A DNA stretch of 64,000 nt from NCBI RefSeq assembly GCF_026625845.1, contig NZ_CP113066.1, positions 496,001-560,000 on the forward strand. Direction: 5' to 3'. Position 1 is the first letter of the stretch; every line of letters starts with the position of its first letter. The position numbers and the translations under genes are program-made. The notes beneath the pieces are model-generated. The model was not told the DNA's origin. It saw only the letters and a program-made list of their open reading frames with translations, and searched no databases. Below are positions 10,192-18,471 of this stretch, one piece after another. The stretch is from Agrococcus sp. SL85. GTDB lineage: Bacteria; Actinomycetota; Actinomycetes; Actinomycetales; Microbacteriaceae.

Positions 10192-10221
10192 AGCATACTC
10201 GCGCGGCGATGCGGGGGTCAA
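10192..10221 (-). promoter_or_regulatory. Promoter of rplM-rpsI-glmM
   Basis: Reading the minus strand, a -35 hexamer TTGACC (10221-10216) and a -10 hexamer TATGCT (10197-10192) are separated by 18 bp. The leader to the rplM start is about 120 nt. The same TTGACC plus 18-bp spacer occurs upstream of infA and rpsL, which supports it as a house promoter form for translation genes. Confidence 0.7.
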
Positions 10222-10269
10222 GCAGGCGACGCGCCGCCCGCGAGGGTGGGCGCGCCGCTCGGATCGGCC

Positions 10270-11685
10270 CTAGCGGTCGATCGCGGGGTCGTAGGCCTCG
10301 GTCTCCTCGTGCCAGACGACCTCCACGGCCTCCTGCGTCGTGGCGGGGGCGTCGTCGTCGAGGGCCTCCCCCTCGACGGCCTCGTCCGCGTCGATCGCGA
10401 TGGACGCCAGGTCGTCCTCGGCGGGCGCCTCGGCGGTGAAGGCGTCCTGCACGACCTCGCGGTCCTCGGCGGCGACGGTCGCTGCGCCGGCTGCAGCGGC
10501 GGCCGCGGCGGCGCCGGCAGCGGCGCGGCCGTCCGCCTCGTCGCCGGCGCCCGACCACGTGCGCGGGTCGGCCGCGTCGGCGATCCGCATGAGCGACTGC
10601 ACCTCGGCCATGAAGCCCGTGAGCTGCTGCTGCTGCCAGCGCAGGCTCCGCGCACGGTCCTCCGCGTCGCGCAGCACGTCCTTCGTGTGGCCGGTGACGG
10701 CGTCGACGATCGCCTGCGAGCGGGAGCGCGCCTCCTCGAGCATCGCCGCGGCGCGCGCCTTCGCGCTCGCCTCGACCTGGGCGGCCTGCGCCCGCGAGAG
10801 CTGCTCGTAGGCCTCCGACTGCTCGGCGACGTGGCTCGCGTGCGCGAGCGCCGAGGCGACCTTCTCGTTCGCGTCGGCCGTCACGCGCTCCGCGTGGGCG
10901 ACCGCCTGGTTGTGCAGCCGCAGGAACTCCTGCTGCGCGTCGTCCTGGCGGCGCGTGAGCGCGGCGTCGAGCTCGACGCGGCGGGCCTTGGCCTCCCGCA
11001 CGATGCGGTCGGCGTCGAGCTTCAGGTCGTCGGTCTCCCGCGTGGCCTGCGCGCGCAGCGCCGCTGCCGCGCGCTCGGCCTCGCCCAGCAGCACCTGCGC
11101 CTCGCGGTCCGCCTGCGACACCTTCTCGCCGAGCGAGCCGAGCTCGGTCTCGATGCGCGCGCGGTGCGCCGTCTGCTCCGTCTCGGAGCGGCGGCGGACG
11201 AGCTCGGCCTCGTGCTGCGCTTCCTGCAGCACGCGCGCGGCCTCGTCCTTCGCGTCCTTGCGGATGCGGTCGCGCTCGGCGTTGGCGTCGTCGAGGATGC
11301 GCTGCGAGGTGCTCGTCGCGTTCGTCACGAGCGTCGACGCCTGGTCCTCGGCGACGCGCAGGATCTCCGAGAAGCGCACGCGCGTCTGGCGCCCCTCGTC
11401 GCCGTCGTCGCTCGCTGCGTCGGCCGGCTCCGTGCCGTCGCCGTCGAGCGTCTGCACCTGCTGCGCGAGGCGCAGCATGCGCGACTCCGCCTGGTCGGCG
11501 CGGGCGACCGCGGCGTCGAGGTCCTCGGTGAGGTGCTGGATGCGCGCCTCGGCGTCGAACGAGGAGGTGTCCTTGGCGCTCCGCGCCTCGTCGAGCGCCG
11601 CGCGCAGCTGCGCGAGCGACTCGTCCACCTGGGCGCGGTCGTACCCGCGGAACGCCTGATCGAACTCCGGCGCCTGCTCCGACAT
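10270..11685 (-). CDS. DivIVA-domain coiled-coil protein
   Basis: A 471-residue cytoplasmic coiled-coil protein. The N-terminus [20 protein letters not shown] matches the DivIVA/Wag31 membrane-binding start, suggesting a place at curved membrane or in polar growth. Residues of roughly 15-370 are heptad-like and rich in Ala, Glu, Arg and Gln (for example [20 protein letters not shown]). An Ala-rich linker and a strongly acidic tail ending [12 protein letters not shown] follow. The start is ATG 11685 behind AGGAGC, not the longer frame. Its exact role is unknown; it resembles accessory polar-growth proteins rather than Wag31 itself, which is shorter. It is divergent from the HAD phosphatase. 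Confidence 0.8.
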   Translation of the reverse strand: MSEQAPEFDQAFRGYDRAQVDESLAQLRAALDEARSAKDTSSFDAEARIQHLTEDLDAAVARADQAESRMLRLAQQVQTLDGDGTEPADAASDDGDEGRQTRVRFSEILRVAEDQASTLVTNATSTSQRILDDANAERDRIRKDAKDEAARVLQEAQHEAELVRRRSETEQTAHRARIETELGSLGEKVSQADREAQVLLGEAERAAAALRAQATRETDDLKLDADRIVREAKARRVELDAALTRRQDDAQQEFLRLHNQAVAHAERVTADANEKVASALAHASHVAEQSEAYEQLSRAQAAQVEASAKARAAAMLEEARSRSQAIVDAVTGHTKDVLRDAEDRARSLRWQQQQLTGFMAEVQSLMRIADAADPRTWSGAGDEADGRAAAGAAAAAAAAGAATVAAEDREVVQDAFTAEAPAEDDLASIAIDADEAVEGEALDDDAPATTQEAVEVVWHEETEAYDPAIDR

Positions 11686-11789
11686 GTCTGCTCCTGATCC
11701 CGCCGGTCCGTGCGCCGGCGGCACCATCCTCGCAAACTCCCGCGCGACGCGCGCACGCGGGCGGCGCGCGCCTGGGAGGATGGAGCACC

Positions 11790-12446
11790 ATGGCATCGCA
11801 CGGCATCGTCTTCGACCTCGACGGCACCCTCACCGACTCGCAGCCCGGCCTCGTCGCGAGCCTGCGCCACATGCACGACGCGGTCGGCTGGGCGCAGCCG
11901 AGCGACGAGGAGCTGCTGCGCTGGCTGGGGCCGCCGCTCGTCACCGTGCTGCAGGAGGCGGGCCACGCCCCCGCGGATGTGGATCGCGCGATCGCCGCCT
12001 TCCGCGTCGCCATGGCCGACGGCGGCCTCGTCGACTCCACGCTCTACCCCGGCGTCGAGGCCCTGCTCGCCGAGCTCGCGGAGGCCGGCAGCCCGCTCGC
12101 GGTCGCGACCCACAAGATGCAGCTCGACGCCGACGCCGTCATCGACCACTACGGCCTGCGCCCGCGCTTCCGCGGCGTGCACGGCCGGGTCGCCGGCGAG
12201 GCCGGGCACTCGAAGGCCGAGGTCATCGCGCGCGCGATCGCCTCGATCGGCCTGCCTCCGGAGCGCATCGTCATGGTCGGCGACCGCGTCAACGACATCG
12301 CCTCGGCGCGCGAGCTCGGCGTCCGCACCATCGGCGTCGCCTACGGCTACGGCGGCCACGACGAGCTCGCGGCCGCGGGCGCCGACAGGATCGTCGACAC
12401 CGTCGACGAGCTGCGCGCGGCGCTCGCCGAGGCCCTCGCCGCCTAG
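11790..12446 (+). CDS. HAD-family hydrolase (phosphoglycolate phosphatase-like)
   Basis: A 218-residue haloacid-dehalogenase phosphatase. Motif I is [10 protein letters not shown] with the nucleophile Asp9 and acid/base Asp11. A helical cap ([16 protein letters not shown] and following) comes next, then motif [10 protein letters not shown] (Thr), motif III Lys in [12 protein letters not shown], and motif [15 protein letters not shown]. The cap resembles Gph/PGMB-type enzymes, but the substrate cannot be read from sequence. It converges with truA, and the two stop codons share a CTAG. Confidence 0.88.
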   Translation: MASHGIVFDLDGTLTDSQPGLVASLRHMHDAVGWAQPSDEELLRWLGPPLVTVLQEAGHAPADVDRAIAAFRVAMADGGLVDSTLYPGVEALLAELAEAGSPLAVATHKMQLDADAVIDHYGLRPRFRGVHGRVAGEAGHSKAEVIARAIASIGLPPERIVMVGDRVNDIASARELGVRTIGVAYGYGGHDELAAAGADRIVDTVDELRAALAEALAA

Positions 12447-13252
12447 TCCTCGACGTCGTCGGCGCTGCGCAGCGCCCTCGCGCGCGCCGCCTGCGCCGCG
12501 AGTCCCTCGTCGGGCGGATAGCCCACCGAGACGAGCGTGAGCCCGTGCGGGGGCATGAGGCCCGTGCGCGCCGAGCGCGAGCGCTCGTCGAGGAGCGCCG
12601 CCGCCTCCGCGAGCCCCATGCGTCCCTCCCCCACGCGCACGCACGCCGACACGATCGCGCGCACCATCGAGTGGCAGAAGGCGTCGGCCGTGAGCGAGGC
12701 CGTGAGCAGCGGCCCGTCCTGCGTCCAGGCGAGCTCTCGGAGCTCGCGGATCGTCGTCGCGCCCTCGCGCGGCTTGCAGAACGCGGCGAAGTCGCGCAGG
12801 CCCACGAGCGCCTCGGCCGCCCGCCGCATCGCGTCGACGTCGAGCGGCCCGGGCACGTGCGCGGCCGTGCGGCGCTCGAGCGGATCCGCGGGGCCCGTGA
12901 CGATCCGGTAGCGGTACGAGCGCGAGACGGCCGAGAAGCGCGCGTCGAAGCCGCGGGGCGCGAGCGCGACGGCGCGCACGACGAGGTCGCCCTCGGGCGC
13001 GGCGAGGCGCGAGATCCGGTGCGCGAGCCGCGGCACGACCTCGAGGCCCTCGGGCACGTCGACGTGCGTCACCTGGCCGCTCGCGTGCACGCCCGCGTCG
13101 GTGCGTCCCGCGACGACGATCCGCACGGGCTCGCGCACGATCGTCGCGAGCGCGCGCTCGAGCTCGCCCTGGCACGTGCGCAGCCCGGGCTGCACCGCCC
13201 AGCCCGAGAAGCCGCCGCCGTCGTACGCGAGGTCGAGGCGGAGGCGGGGCAC
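12443..13252 (-). CDS. truA: tRNA pseudouridine(38-40) synthase
   Basis: Isomerises uridines 38-40 in the tRNA anticodon arm. The product shows DLAYDGGGFSGWAVQPGLRT, the catalytic Asp in AGRTDAGVHASGQV, and FCHSMVRAIVSACVRVGEG near the end. I start it at GTG 13252 (about 269 residues), because the longer frame from 13321 runs into the coding sequence of the divergent GH15 gene. truA follows rplQ in many bacteria; here the oppositely oriented GH15 gene lies between them. Confidence 0.93.
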   Translation of the reverse strand: MPRLRLDLAYDGGGFSGWAVQPGLRTCQGELERALATIVREPVRIVVAGRTDAGVHASGQVTHVDVPEGLEVVPRLAHRISRLAAPEGDLVVRAVALAPRGFDARFSAVSRSYRYRIVTGPADPLERRTAAHVPGPLDVDAMRRAAEALVGLRDFAAFCKPREGATTIRELRELAWTQDGPLLTASLTADAFCHSMVRAIVSACVRVGEGRMGLAEAAALLDERSRSARTGLMPPHGLTLVSVGYPPDEGLAAQAARARALRSADDVED

Positions 13253-13299
13253 GACCCCACGATACGTGGCGGGGAGCCGCGAGTCGGTAGCGTCGGAGC

Positions 13300-15108
13300 A
13301 TGCACGCGCGCGATCAGACACCGATGCAGCAGCCCATCGAGGACTACGCGATGATCGGCGACCGGACGACCGCCGCGCTCGTCGGCCGCGACGGCTCGAT
13401 TGACTGGCTCTGCCTGCCGCGCTTCGACTCCCCCGCGTGCTTCGCCGCCATCCTCGGCACCCCCGAGCACGGCCGCTGGCGCATCGCCCCCGTCGGCCCC
13501 GCGGAGACCACCCGCCGCTACGTGCCGGGGAGCCTCGTGCTCGAGACCGAGCACCGCACCCCCACGGGCGTCGTGCGCGTCACCGACGCGATGCCCACGG
13601 GCGGCGGCGTCGCCGACGTGCTGCGGATCGTCGAGGGCGTCGAGGGCGAGGTCGTGCTCGAGCAGGAGCTCGTCGTGCGCTTCCACTACGGCCGCTCGGC
13701 GCCCTGGGTGCAGCGCCTCGAGGTCGACGGCGAGGAGGTGCTCTCGATGGTCGCCGGCCCCGACCGGCTCGTGCTCCGCGCCGATCCGCTGCCGACCGCC
13801 GACGGCCACGCGCACCGCTCGCGCTTCGCCGTGCGGGCGGGCGAGCGCCGCGTGCTCGACCTGCGCTGGCAGCGCTCGTGGCGGCCCTTCGGCGTCGCCG
13901 TCGACGAGCGCCGAGCGCTCGCCGAGACCGTCGAGCGCTCGCGCTCCTGGCTCTCGGCCCTCGCCTACGAGGGGCCGTACCGCGAGGCCGTCGAGACGAG
14001 CGTGCTCGTGCTGCGCGGCATGACCGACGAGGCCACCGGCGGCATCATCGCCGCTCCCACCACCTCGCTGCCCGAGGACCCGGGCGGCGAGCGCAACTGG
14101 GACTACCGCTTCACGTGGCTGCGCGACGCCTCCCTCACCGTCGACGCGCTCGTCGCGGTCGGCCTCCACGAGAAGGTCGACCACTGGCGCGACTGGCTGC
14201 TGCGCGCGATCGCGGGCGACCCCGAGGACATGCAGATCATGTACCGCGTCGACGGCGGCCGCGACCTGCCCGAGCGCGAGCTCGCACACCTGCCCGGCTA
14301 CGCGGGCTCGACGCCCGTGCGCATCGGCAACGGCGCCGTCGGCCAGCGCCAGCACGACGTGCTCGGCCAGGTGATGCTGACGCTCGCGAAGCTGCGCGCG
14401 ATCGGCCACGACGACGCGCACGACGCGTGGCACATGCAGCGCGCGCTGCTCCACGACCTCGAGCTGCACTGGCAGGAGCCCGACCAGGGCCTGTGGGAGA
14501 TGCGGGGCGAGCCGCAGCGCTTCACCCACTCGCTCGCGATGATGTGGGCGGCCTTCGACCGCGGCATCCGCGCGATCGAGGAGGACGGGCTCGACGGCGA
14601 CCCGACGCGCTGGAAGGAGATCCGCGCGGCCCTCCACGAGGAGGTCATGGGCGCGGGCTTCTCGGAGGCCACGGGCTCGTTCCGCCAGCACGCGGGCACC
14701 GACGAGGTCGACGCCTCGCTGCTCCAGCTGCCGACGATCGGCATCGTCGCGGCCGACGACCCGCGCTTCCTCGGCACGATCGCCCGCATCGAGCAGGACC
14801 TCGTGCGGCACGGGATCCCGCTGCGCTACCGCACCACGGGCCTCGACGGCCTCTCGGGCGACGAGCACCCCTTCGTGCTCTGCGGCTTCTGGCTCGTGAC
14901 CGCCTACGCGCAGGCAGGGCGGATCGACGACGCGCACGCGCTCATGGCATCGCTCGTGGCGCTCCGCAACGACGTGGGCCTGCTCGCCGAGGAGGTCGAC
15001 CCCGAGACCGGCAGGCACTGGGGCAACCACCCCCAGGCGTTCTCGCACCTGGGCCTCGTGCTGGCCGCGACCGCCATCGCCGAGGCGGAGGCCGCGGCAG
15101 GGCGCTAG
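13300..15108 (+). CDS. Glycoside hydrolase family 15 (trehalase/glucoamylase type)
   Basis: A 602-residue cytoplasmic enzyme of the GH15 class described as trehalase in mycobacteria and glucoamylase elsewhere. It begins with IEDYAMIGDRTTAALVGRDG and SIDWLCLPRFDSP, the N-terminal beta-sandwich signature. The (alpha/alpha)6 barrel has ERNWDYRFTWLRDASLTVDA near residue 265 and LLAEEVDPETGRHWGN near residue 563, where the two acidic catalytic residues of GH15 are expected. No signal peptide is present, fitting an intracellular trehalose or glycogen role. The start at 13300 has a close GGAG; ATG 13324 has none. Confidence 0.9.
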   Translation: MHARDQTPMQQPIEDYAMIGDRTTAALVGRDGSIDWLCLPRFDSPACFAAILGTPEHGRWRIAPVGPAETTRRYVPGSLVLETEHRTPTGVVRVTDAMPTGGGVADVLRIVEGVEGEVVLEQELVVRFHYGRSAPWVQRLEVDGEEVLSMVAGPDRLVLRADPLPTADGHAHRSRFAVRAGERRVLDLRWQRSWRPFGVAVDERRALAETVERSRSWLSALAYEGPYREAVETSVLVLRGMTDEATGGIIAAPTTSLPEDPGGERNWDYRFTWLRDASLTVDALVAVGLHEKVDHWRDWLLRAIAGDPEDMQIMYRVDGGRDLPERELAHLPGYAGSTPVRIGNGAVGQRQHDVLGQVMLTLAKLRAIGHDDAHDAWHMQRALLHDLELHWQEPDQGLWEMRGEPQRFTHSLAMMWAAFDRGIRAIEEDGLDGDPTRWKEIRAALHEEVMGAGFSEATGSFRQHAGTDEVDASLLQLPTIGIVAADDPRFLGTIARIEQDLVRHGIPLRYRTTGLDGLSGDEHPFVLCGFWLVTAYAQAGRIDDAHALMASLVALRNDVGLLAEEVDPETGRHWGNHPQAFSHLGLVLAATAIAEAEAAAGR

Positions 15109-15128
15109 CGCTCCGTCCGCGGCCCGGC

Positions 15129-15166
15129 ACGACGAAGGGCCCCGCTCGCGCGGGGCCCTTCGTCGT
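15129..15166. terminator. Bidirectional terminator between the GH15 gene and rplQ
   Basis: A perfect 16-bp stem (15129-15144 with 15151-15166; ACGACGAAGGGCCCCG and its complement) around a 6-nt loop. It lies between the converging GH15 gene and the end of the alpha operon. Its core GAAGGGCCCCG matches the tuf terminator at 50888. Confidence 0.88.
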
Positions 15167-15178
15167 GGGTGGGAGACC

Positions 15179-15748
15179 TTACTTGGTCTCCTCGGCCTTC
15201 TCGTCGGCAGCCGTCTCGGCCTCGGTCGACTCGGCCTCGGCGGCCTCCGTCTCCTCGGCGGGCGCCTCGGTCGTCTCGGCCTCGGCCTCCTCGGCCTTCG
15301 CCTCCTCGGCCTTGGCCTCGGCGGCCTCCTGGTCGGCGGCGGCCGACTGCGTGGCAGCGGCGGCCTTCGACTTCGACGCCTTCTTCTGCACCGGCTCGAG
15401 CACGAGCTCGATCTGCGCCATGGGGGCGTTGTCGCCCTTGCGGAAGCCGAGCTTCGTGATGCGCGTGTAGCCGCCCTCGCGCTCCGCGACGAGCGGGGCG
15501 ATCTCGGTGAACAGCTCGTGCACGACGCCCTTGTCGCCGATCACGGCGAGCACGCGGCGACGCGCGTGCAGGTCGCCGCGCTTCGCGAACGTGATGAGGC
15601 GCTCGGCGATCGGGCGGAGGCGCTTGGCCTTCGTCTCGGTCGTCTTGATCGACTTGTGCGTGAACAGCGCGGCCGCGAGGTTCGCGAGCAGCAGGCGCTC
15701 GTGCGCAGGACCGCCTCCGAGGCGGGGACCCTTGGTGGGCTTGGGCAT
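15179..15748 (-). CDS. rplQ: 50S ribosomal protein L17 with long acidic tail
   Basis: Large-subunit protein near the exit tunnel. The conserved domain spans residues 1-120: [37 protein letters not shown] and [20 protein letters not shown]. Residues of about 125-189 form a low-complexity tail of Ala, Glu and Thr, as in many actinobacterial L17 proteins, where the core is near 120 residues. It is the last gene of the alpha operon, followed by a strong terminator. Confidence 0.97.
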   Translation of the reverse strand: MPKPTKGPRLGGGPAHERLLLANLAAALFTHKSIKTTETKAKRLRPIAERLITFAKRGDLHARRRVLAVIGDKGVVHELFTEIAPLVAEREGGYTRITKLGFRKGDNAPMAQIELVLEPVQKKASKSKAAAATQSAAADQEAAEAKAEEAKAEEAEAETTEAPAEETEAAEAESTEAETAADEKAEETK

Positions 15749-15786
15749 GGTTCGTTATCCCTCTTGGTTCTTCAGGTCGGCCCGCG

Positions 15787-16776
15787 TCAGCGAGCGTCCT
15801 CGTCGTATCCGCTGTAGAAGTGCGCGCCGTCGAAGCCGGGCACCGCGTCCTTGAGCGAGAGGCCGAGCTCGGTGAGCTTGTCCTTCACCTCGTCGACCGA
15901 CTTCTGGCCGAAGTTGCGGATGTTCATGAGCTGCGTCTCGCTCAGCGCCACGAGCTCGGACACCGTGTTGATGCCCTCGCGCTTGAGGCAGTTGTACGAG
16001 CGGACCGACAGGTCGAGCTCCTCGATCGGCGTGGCGAGCTCGCCCGAGCCGATGGCCTCGGCGGGCGCCTGGCCGATCTCGATGCCCTCGGCCTCGGCGT
16101 TCAGGTCGCGCGTCAGGCCGAAGAGCTCGACGAGCGTGCGGCCGGCCGACGCGATGGCGTCGCGCGGCGAGATCGCCGGCTTCGTCTCGACGTCGACGAC
16201 GAGCGAGTCGAAGTCGGTGCGCTCACCGGCGCGCGTCGCCTCGACGCGGTAGGTGACCTTGAGGACCGGCGAGTAGATCGAGTCGACCGGGATGACGCCG
16301 GCCTCGGCGAACTCGTCGCGGTTCTGCGCCGCAGAGACGTAGCCGCGGCCGCGCTCGATCGTCAGCTCGAGCTGGAGCTTCGCCGAGTCGTTCAGCGTCG
16401 CGAGCACGAGCTCGGGGTTGTGGATCTCGACGCCCGCGGGCGCCGTGATGTCGGCGGCCGTGACCTGGCCCGCGCCCTGGCGCGAGAGGTAGGCGACGAC
16501 GGGCTCGTCGTGCTCGCTCGAGACGACGAGCTGCTTGACGTTGAGGATGATCTCGGTGACATCCTCCTTCACGCCGGCGATCGTCGAGAACTCGTGGAGC
16601 ACGCCGTCGAGGCGGACGCTCGTGACCGAGGCGCCCGGGATCGACGACAGGAGGGTGCGGCGGAGGGAGTTGCCGAGGGTGTAGCCGAAGCCGGGCTCGA
16701 GCGGCTCGATCGTGAACCGCGAGCGGTGCTCGGCGATCGACTCCTCGGTGACAGTGGGGCGCTGGGCGATCAGCAC
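15787..16776 (-). CDS. rpoA: DNA-directed RNA polymerase subunit alpha
   Basis: Assembly platform of RNA polymerase. The 329-residue product has an N-terminal dimerisation domain ([41 protein letters not shown]), an acidic linker and the C-terminal DNA/activator-binding domain ([35 protein letters not shown]). It sits between rpsK and rplQ without rpsD, an order seen in other Micrococcales. A strong hairpin lies in the 100-bp gap before it, so expression may be set separately from rpsK. Confidence 0.98.
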   Translation of the reverse strand: MLIAQRPTVTEESIAEHRSRFTIEPLEPGFGYTLGNSLRRTLLSSIPGASVTSVRLDGVLHEFSTIAGVKEDVTEIILNVKQLVVSSEHDEPVVAYLSRQGAGQVTAADITAPAGVEIHNPELVLATLNDSAKLQLELTIERGRGYVSAAQNRDEFAEAGVIPVDSIYSPVLKVTYRVEATRAGERTDFDSLVVDVETKPAISPRDAIASAGRTLVELFGLTRDLNAEAEGIEIGQAPAEAIGSGELATPIEELDLSVRSYNCLKREGINTVSELVALSETQLMNIRNFGQKSVDEVKDKLTELGLSLKDAVPGFDGAHFYSGYDEDAR

Positions 16777-16836
16777 GTGTCGGTTCCTTTCGGTCGCGAG
16801 TCCGCTATATGACTCGCGTGTTCGGTGACGGCGGAA

Positions 16837-16868
16837 TGCCGGGCAGGCGCGGGTGCGCCTGCCCGGCA
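16837..16868. terminator. Hairpin between rpsK and rpoA
   Basis: A perfect 14-bp stem (TGCCGGGCAGGCGC at 16837-16850 with 16855-16868) around a GGGT loop, 8 bp after the rpsK stop. Inside an operon it could act as a partial terminator or RNA-processing site that sets the rpoA/rplQ level. On the minus strand, the AT-rich CATATA in the 30 nt before rpoA could be a -10 of an internal promoter, but I cannot confirm it. Confidence 0.75.
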
Positions 16869-16875
16869 GGAGCGA

Positions 16876-17274
16876 CTAGTTGCGGCGGGGCTTCGGCGGA
16901 CGGACGCCGTTGTGCGCCTGCGGCGTCACGTCGTGGATCGCACCGATCTCGAGGCCGGCGGCCTGGAGCGAGCGGATCGCCGTCTCGCGGCCCGAACCGG
17001 CGCCCTTCACGAACACGTCGACCTTCTTCATGCCGTGGTCCTGCGCCTGGCGCGCGGCCGACTCGGCGGCGAGCTGCGCGGCGTAGGGGGTCGACTTGCG
17101 CGAGCCCTTCATGCCGATCGCACCGCCCGACGCCTGCGAGATGACGGCGCCGGTGGTGTCGGTGATCGACACGATCGTGTTGTTGAACGTCGACTTGATG
17201 TGGGCGTGGCCCGCAGCGATGTTCTTCTTGTCCTTCTTGCGCGGCTTGCGGACCGCGGACTTGGGAGCTGCCAT
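16876..17274 (-). CDS. rpsK: 30S ribosomal protein S11
   Basis: Platform protein of the small subunit that contacts mRNA near the E site. The 132-residue product has [36 protein letters not shown] and the C-terminal [17 protein letters not shown] basic N-terminal stretch ([10 protein letters not shown]) precedes the fold. It lies 23 bp after rpsM in the alpha operon. Confidence 0.97.
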   Translation of the reverse strand: MAAPKSAVRKPRKKDKKNIAAGHAHIKSTFNNTIVSITDTTGAVISQASGGAIGMKGSRKSTPYAAQLAAESAARQAQDHGMKKVDVFVKGAGSGRETAIRSLQAAGLEIGAIHDVTPQAHNGVRPPKPRRN

Positions 17275-17297
17275 TGTTCTCTACCTCTTCCCGCGGC

Positions 17298-17675
17298 CTA
17301 GCGGCCGGCCTTCTTCTTGCCGGCGACGGTCTGCTTCTTGCCCTTGCGGGTGCGCGCGTTGGTCTTCGTGCGCTGGCCGCGGACGGGGAGGCCGCGGCGG
17401 TGGCGGATGCCCTCGTACGAGCCGATCTCGACCTTGCGGCGGATGTCGGCCGCGACCTCGCGGCGGAGGTCGCCCTCCACCTTGAACTCGCCCTCGATGT
17501 GGTCGCGGAGCGCGACGAGCTGGTCGTCGGTCAGGTCCTTGACGCGGATGTTGCGGTCGATGCCCGTGGCCTCGAGCGTCGCGACCGAGCGGGTGCGGCC
17601 GACGCCGAAGATGTACGTCAGCGCGATCTCCACGCGCTTCTCGCGCGGGATGTCGACACCTGCGATGCGTGCCAT
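17298..17675 (-). CDS. rpsM: 30S ribosomal protein S13
   Basis: Head protein of the small subunit that bridges to 50S and touches P-site tRNA. The 125-residue product carries [37 protein letters not shown] and [20 protein letters not shown], with a Lys-rich tail ([13 protein letters not shown]). A 165-bp gap with hairpins separates it from rpmJ upstream, which is long for this operon. Confidence 0.97.
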   Translation of the reverse strand: MARIAGVDIPREKRVEIALTYIFGVGRTRSVATLEATGIDRNIRVKDLTDDQLVALRDHIEGEFKVEGDLRREVAADIRRKVEIGSYEGIRHRRGLPVRGQRTKTNARTRKGKKQTVAGKKKAGR

Positions 17676-17840
17676 CGTGTGTCTCCTTCAGGAGTGTGAG
17701 AGGTGTGGAGCAGCGGAGGTGCCTGGGCCTCTCCCCAAGGTGTCGCCCCCGAGGGGGCTCTGACCGCTGCTGGTGGTGTGTTCAGTTGTGCGCGTGGTGC
17801 GAGCGACGCGGACGCCGCCCCTCGCGGGGCGGCATCGCGA
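17676..17840. promoter_or_regulatory. Hairpin-containing gap between rpmJ and rpsM
   Basis: This 165-bp non-coding gap holds a perfect 8-bp stem (GCCGCCCC at 17814-17821 with 17826-17833) 7 bp after the rpmJ stop, and a second short GC stem near 17744-17757. The first could attenuate transcription after infA-rpmJ. No gene is visible. Confidence 0.5.
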
Positions 17841-17954
17841 TCAGCCCTGCCGCTGCTTGTGGCGGGGGTTCTCGCAGATGACCATCACGCGACCGTGCCG
17901 GCGGATGACCTTGCACTTGTCGCAGATGGGCTTGACGCTGGGGTTGACCTTCAT
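17841..17954 (-). CDS. rpmJ: 50S ribosomal protein L36
   Basis: Small zinc-binding large-subunit protein. Reading from ATG 17954 gives 37 residues, [20 protein letters not shown] and then [17 protein letters not shown]. It keeps the Cys11, Cys14, Cys27 and His32 ligands, so it is the zinc-containing (C+) form. It lies 61 bp after infA, the usual neighbour. Confidence 0.97.
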   Translation of the reverse strand: MKVNPSVKPICDKCKVIRRHGRVMVICENPRHKQRQG

Positions 17955-18015
17955 GTTGTTCCTCGCTGGCCTCGTGCTCGCGCGGTCGCGCGGGCCGTTC
18001 CTTGCCCAGCAGCCG

Positions 18016-18237
18016 TCACTTGTAGCGGTAGACGATCCGGCCGCGGCTGAGGTCGTAGGGGCTGAGCTCCACGATCACGCGGTCCTCCGGGAGGATGCGG
18101 ATGTAGTTCTGCCGCATCTTCCCCGAGATGTGCGCGAGCACCACGTGGCCGTTCGACAGCTCCACGCGGAACATCGCGTTGGGGAGCGCCTCGACCACCG
18201 AGCCCTCGATCTCGATGACGCCGTCTTTCTTGGCCAT
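18016..18237 (-). CDS. infA: Translation initiation factor IF-1
   Basis: Binds the ribosomal A site during initiation. The 73-residue OB-fold protein begins [20 protein letters not shown] at ATG 18237 and has [19 protein letters not shown] and [13 protein letters not shown]. The frame is open upstream, but this start is invariant in the family. It is the first gene of the alpha operon, about 45 bp from the -10 of the proposed promoter. Confidence 0.98.
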   Translation of the reverse strand: MAKKDGVIEIEGSVVEALPNAMFRVELSNGHVVLAHISGKMRQNYIRILPEDRVIVELSPYDLSRGRIVYRYK

Positions 18238-18283
18238 AGCCTCTTCTGCTTGATTGGCGGATGCTGGTCGTGCGAATGGCGTG

Positions 18284-18313
18284 CGCATACGGGCGCACGA
18301 CACCAACGGTCAA
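18284..18313 (-). promoter_or_regulatory. Promoter of the infA-alpha operon
   Basis: On the minus strand a -35 TTGACC (18313-18308) and a -10 TATGCG (18289-18284) are separated by exactly 18 bp. The pattern matches the rplM promoter at 10192-10221 in hexamer and spacer. Confidence 0.65.
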
Positions 18314-18387
18314 GACTACGCGGGTCGTGGATGATCGCGCAAGCCGGGCGTGTCGTCGCCCGGGACGGGCGTCGGCGCTGGGGTCGC

Positions 18388-18413
18388 GGCGGAGGTCCGA
18401 AAGGACCTCCGCC
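18388..18413. terminator. GAAA-loop hairpin after the DUF3419 gene
   Basis: A perfect 11-bp stem (GGCGGAGGTCC at 18388-18398 with 18403-18413) closed by a GAAA tetraloop, 58 bp beyond the stop of the DUF3419-like gene and upstream of the infA promoter. It most likely ends the transcript of the DUF3419/mannitol region. Confidence 0.8.
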
Positions 18414-18471
18414 CTCAGCTCCACCGCGCAGGCGTGTCGTGCCGCGCTGCGGTGCAGCGCTCGCCGCCCCG

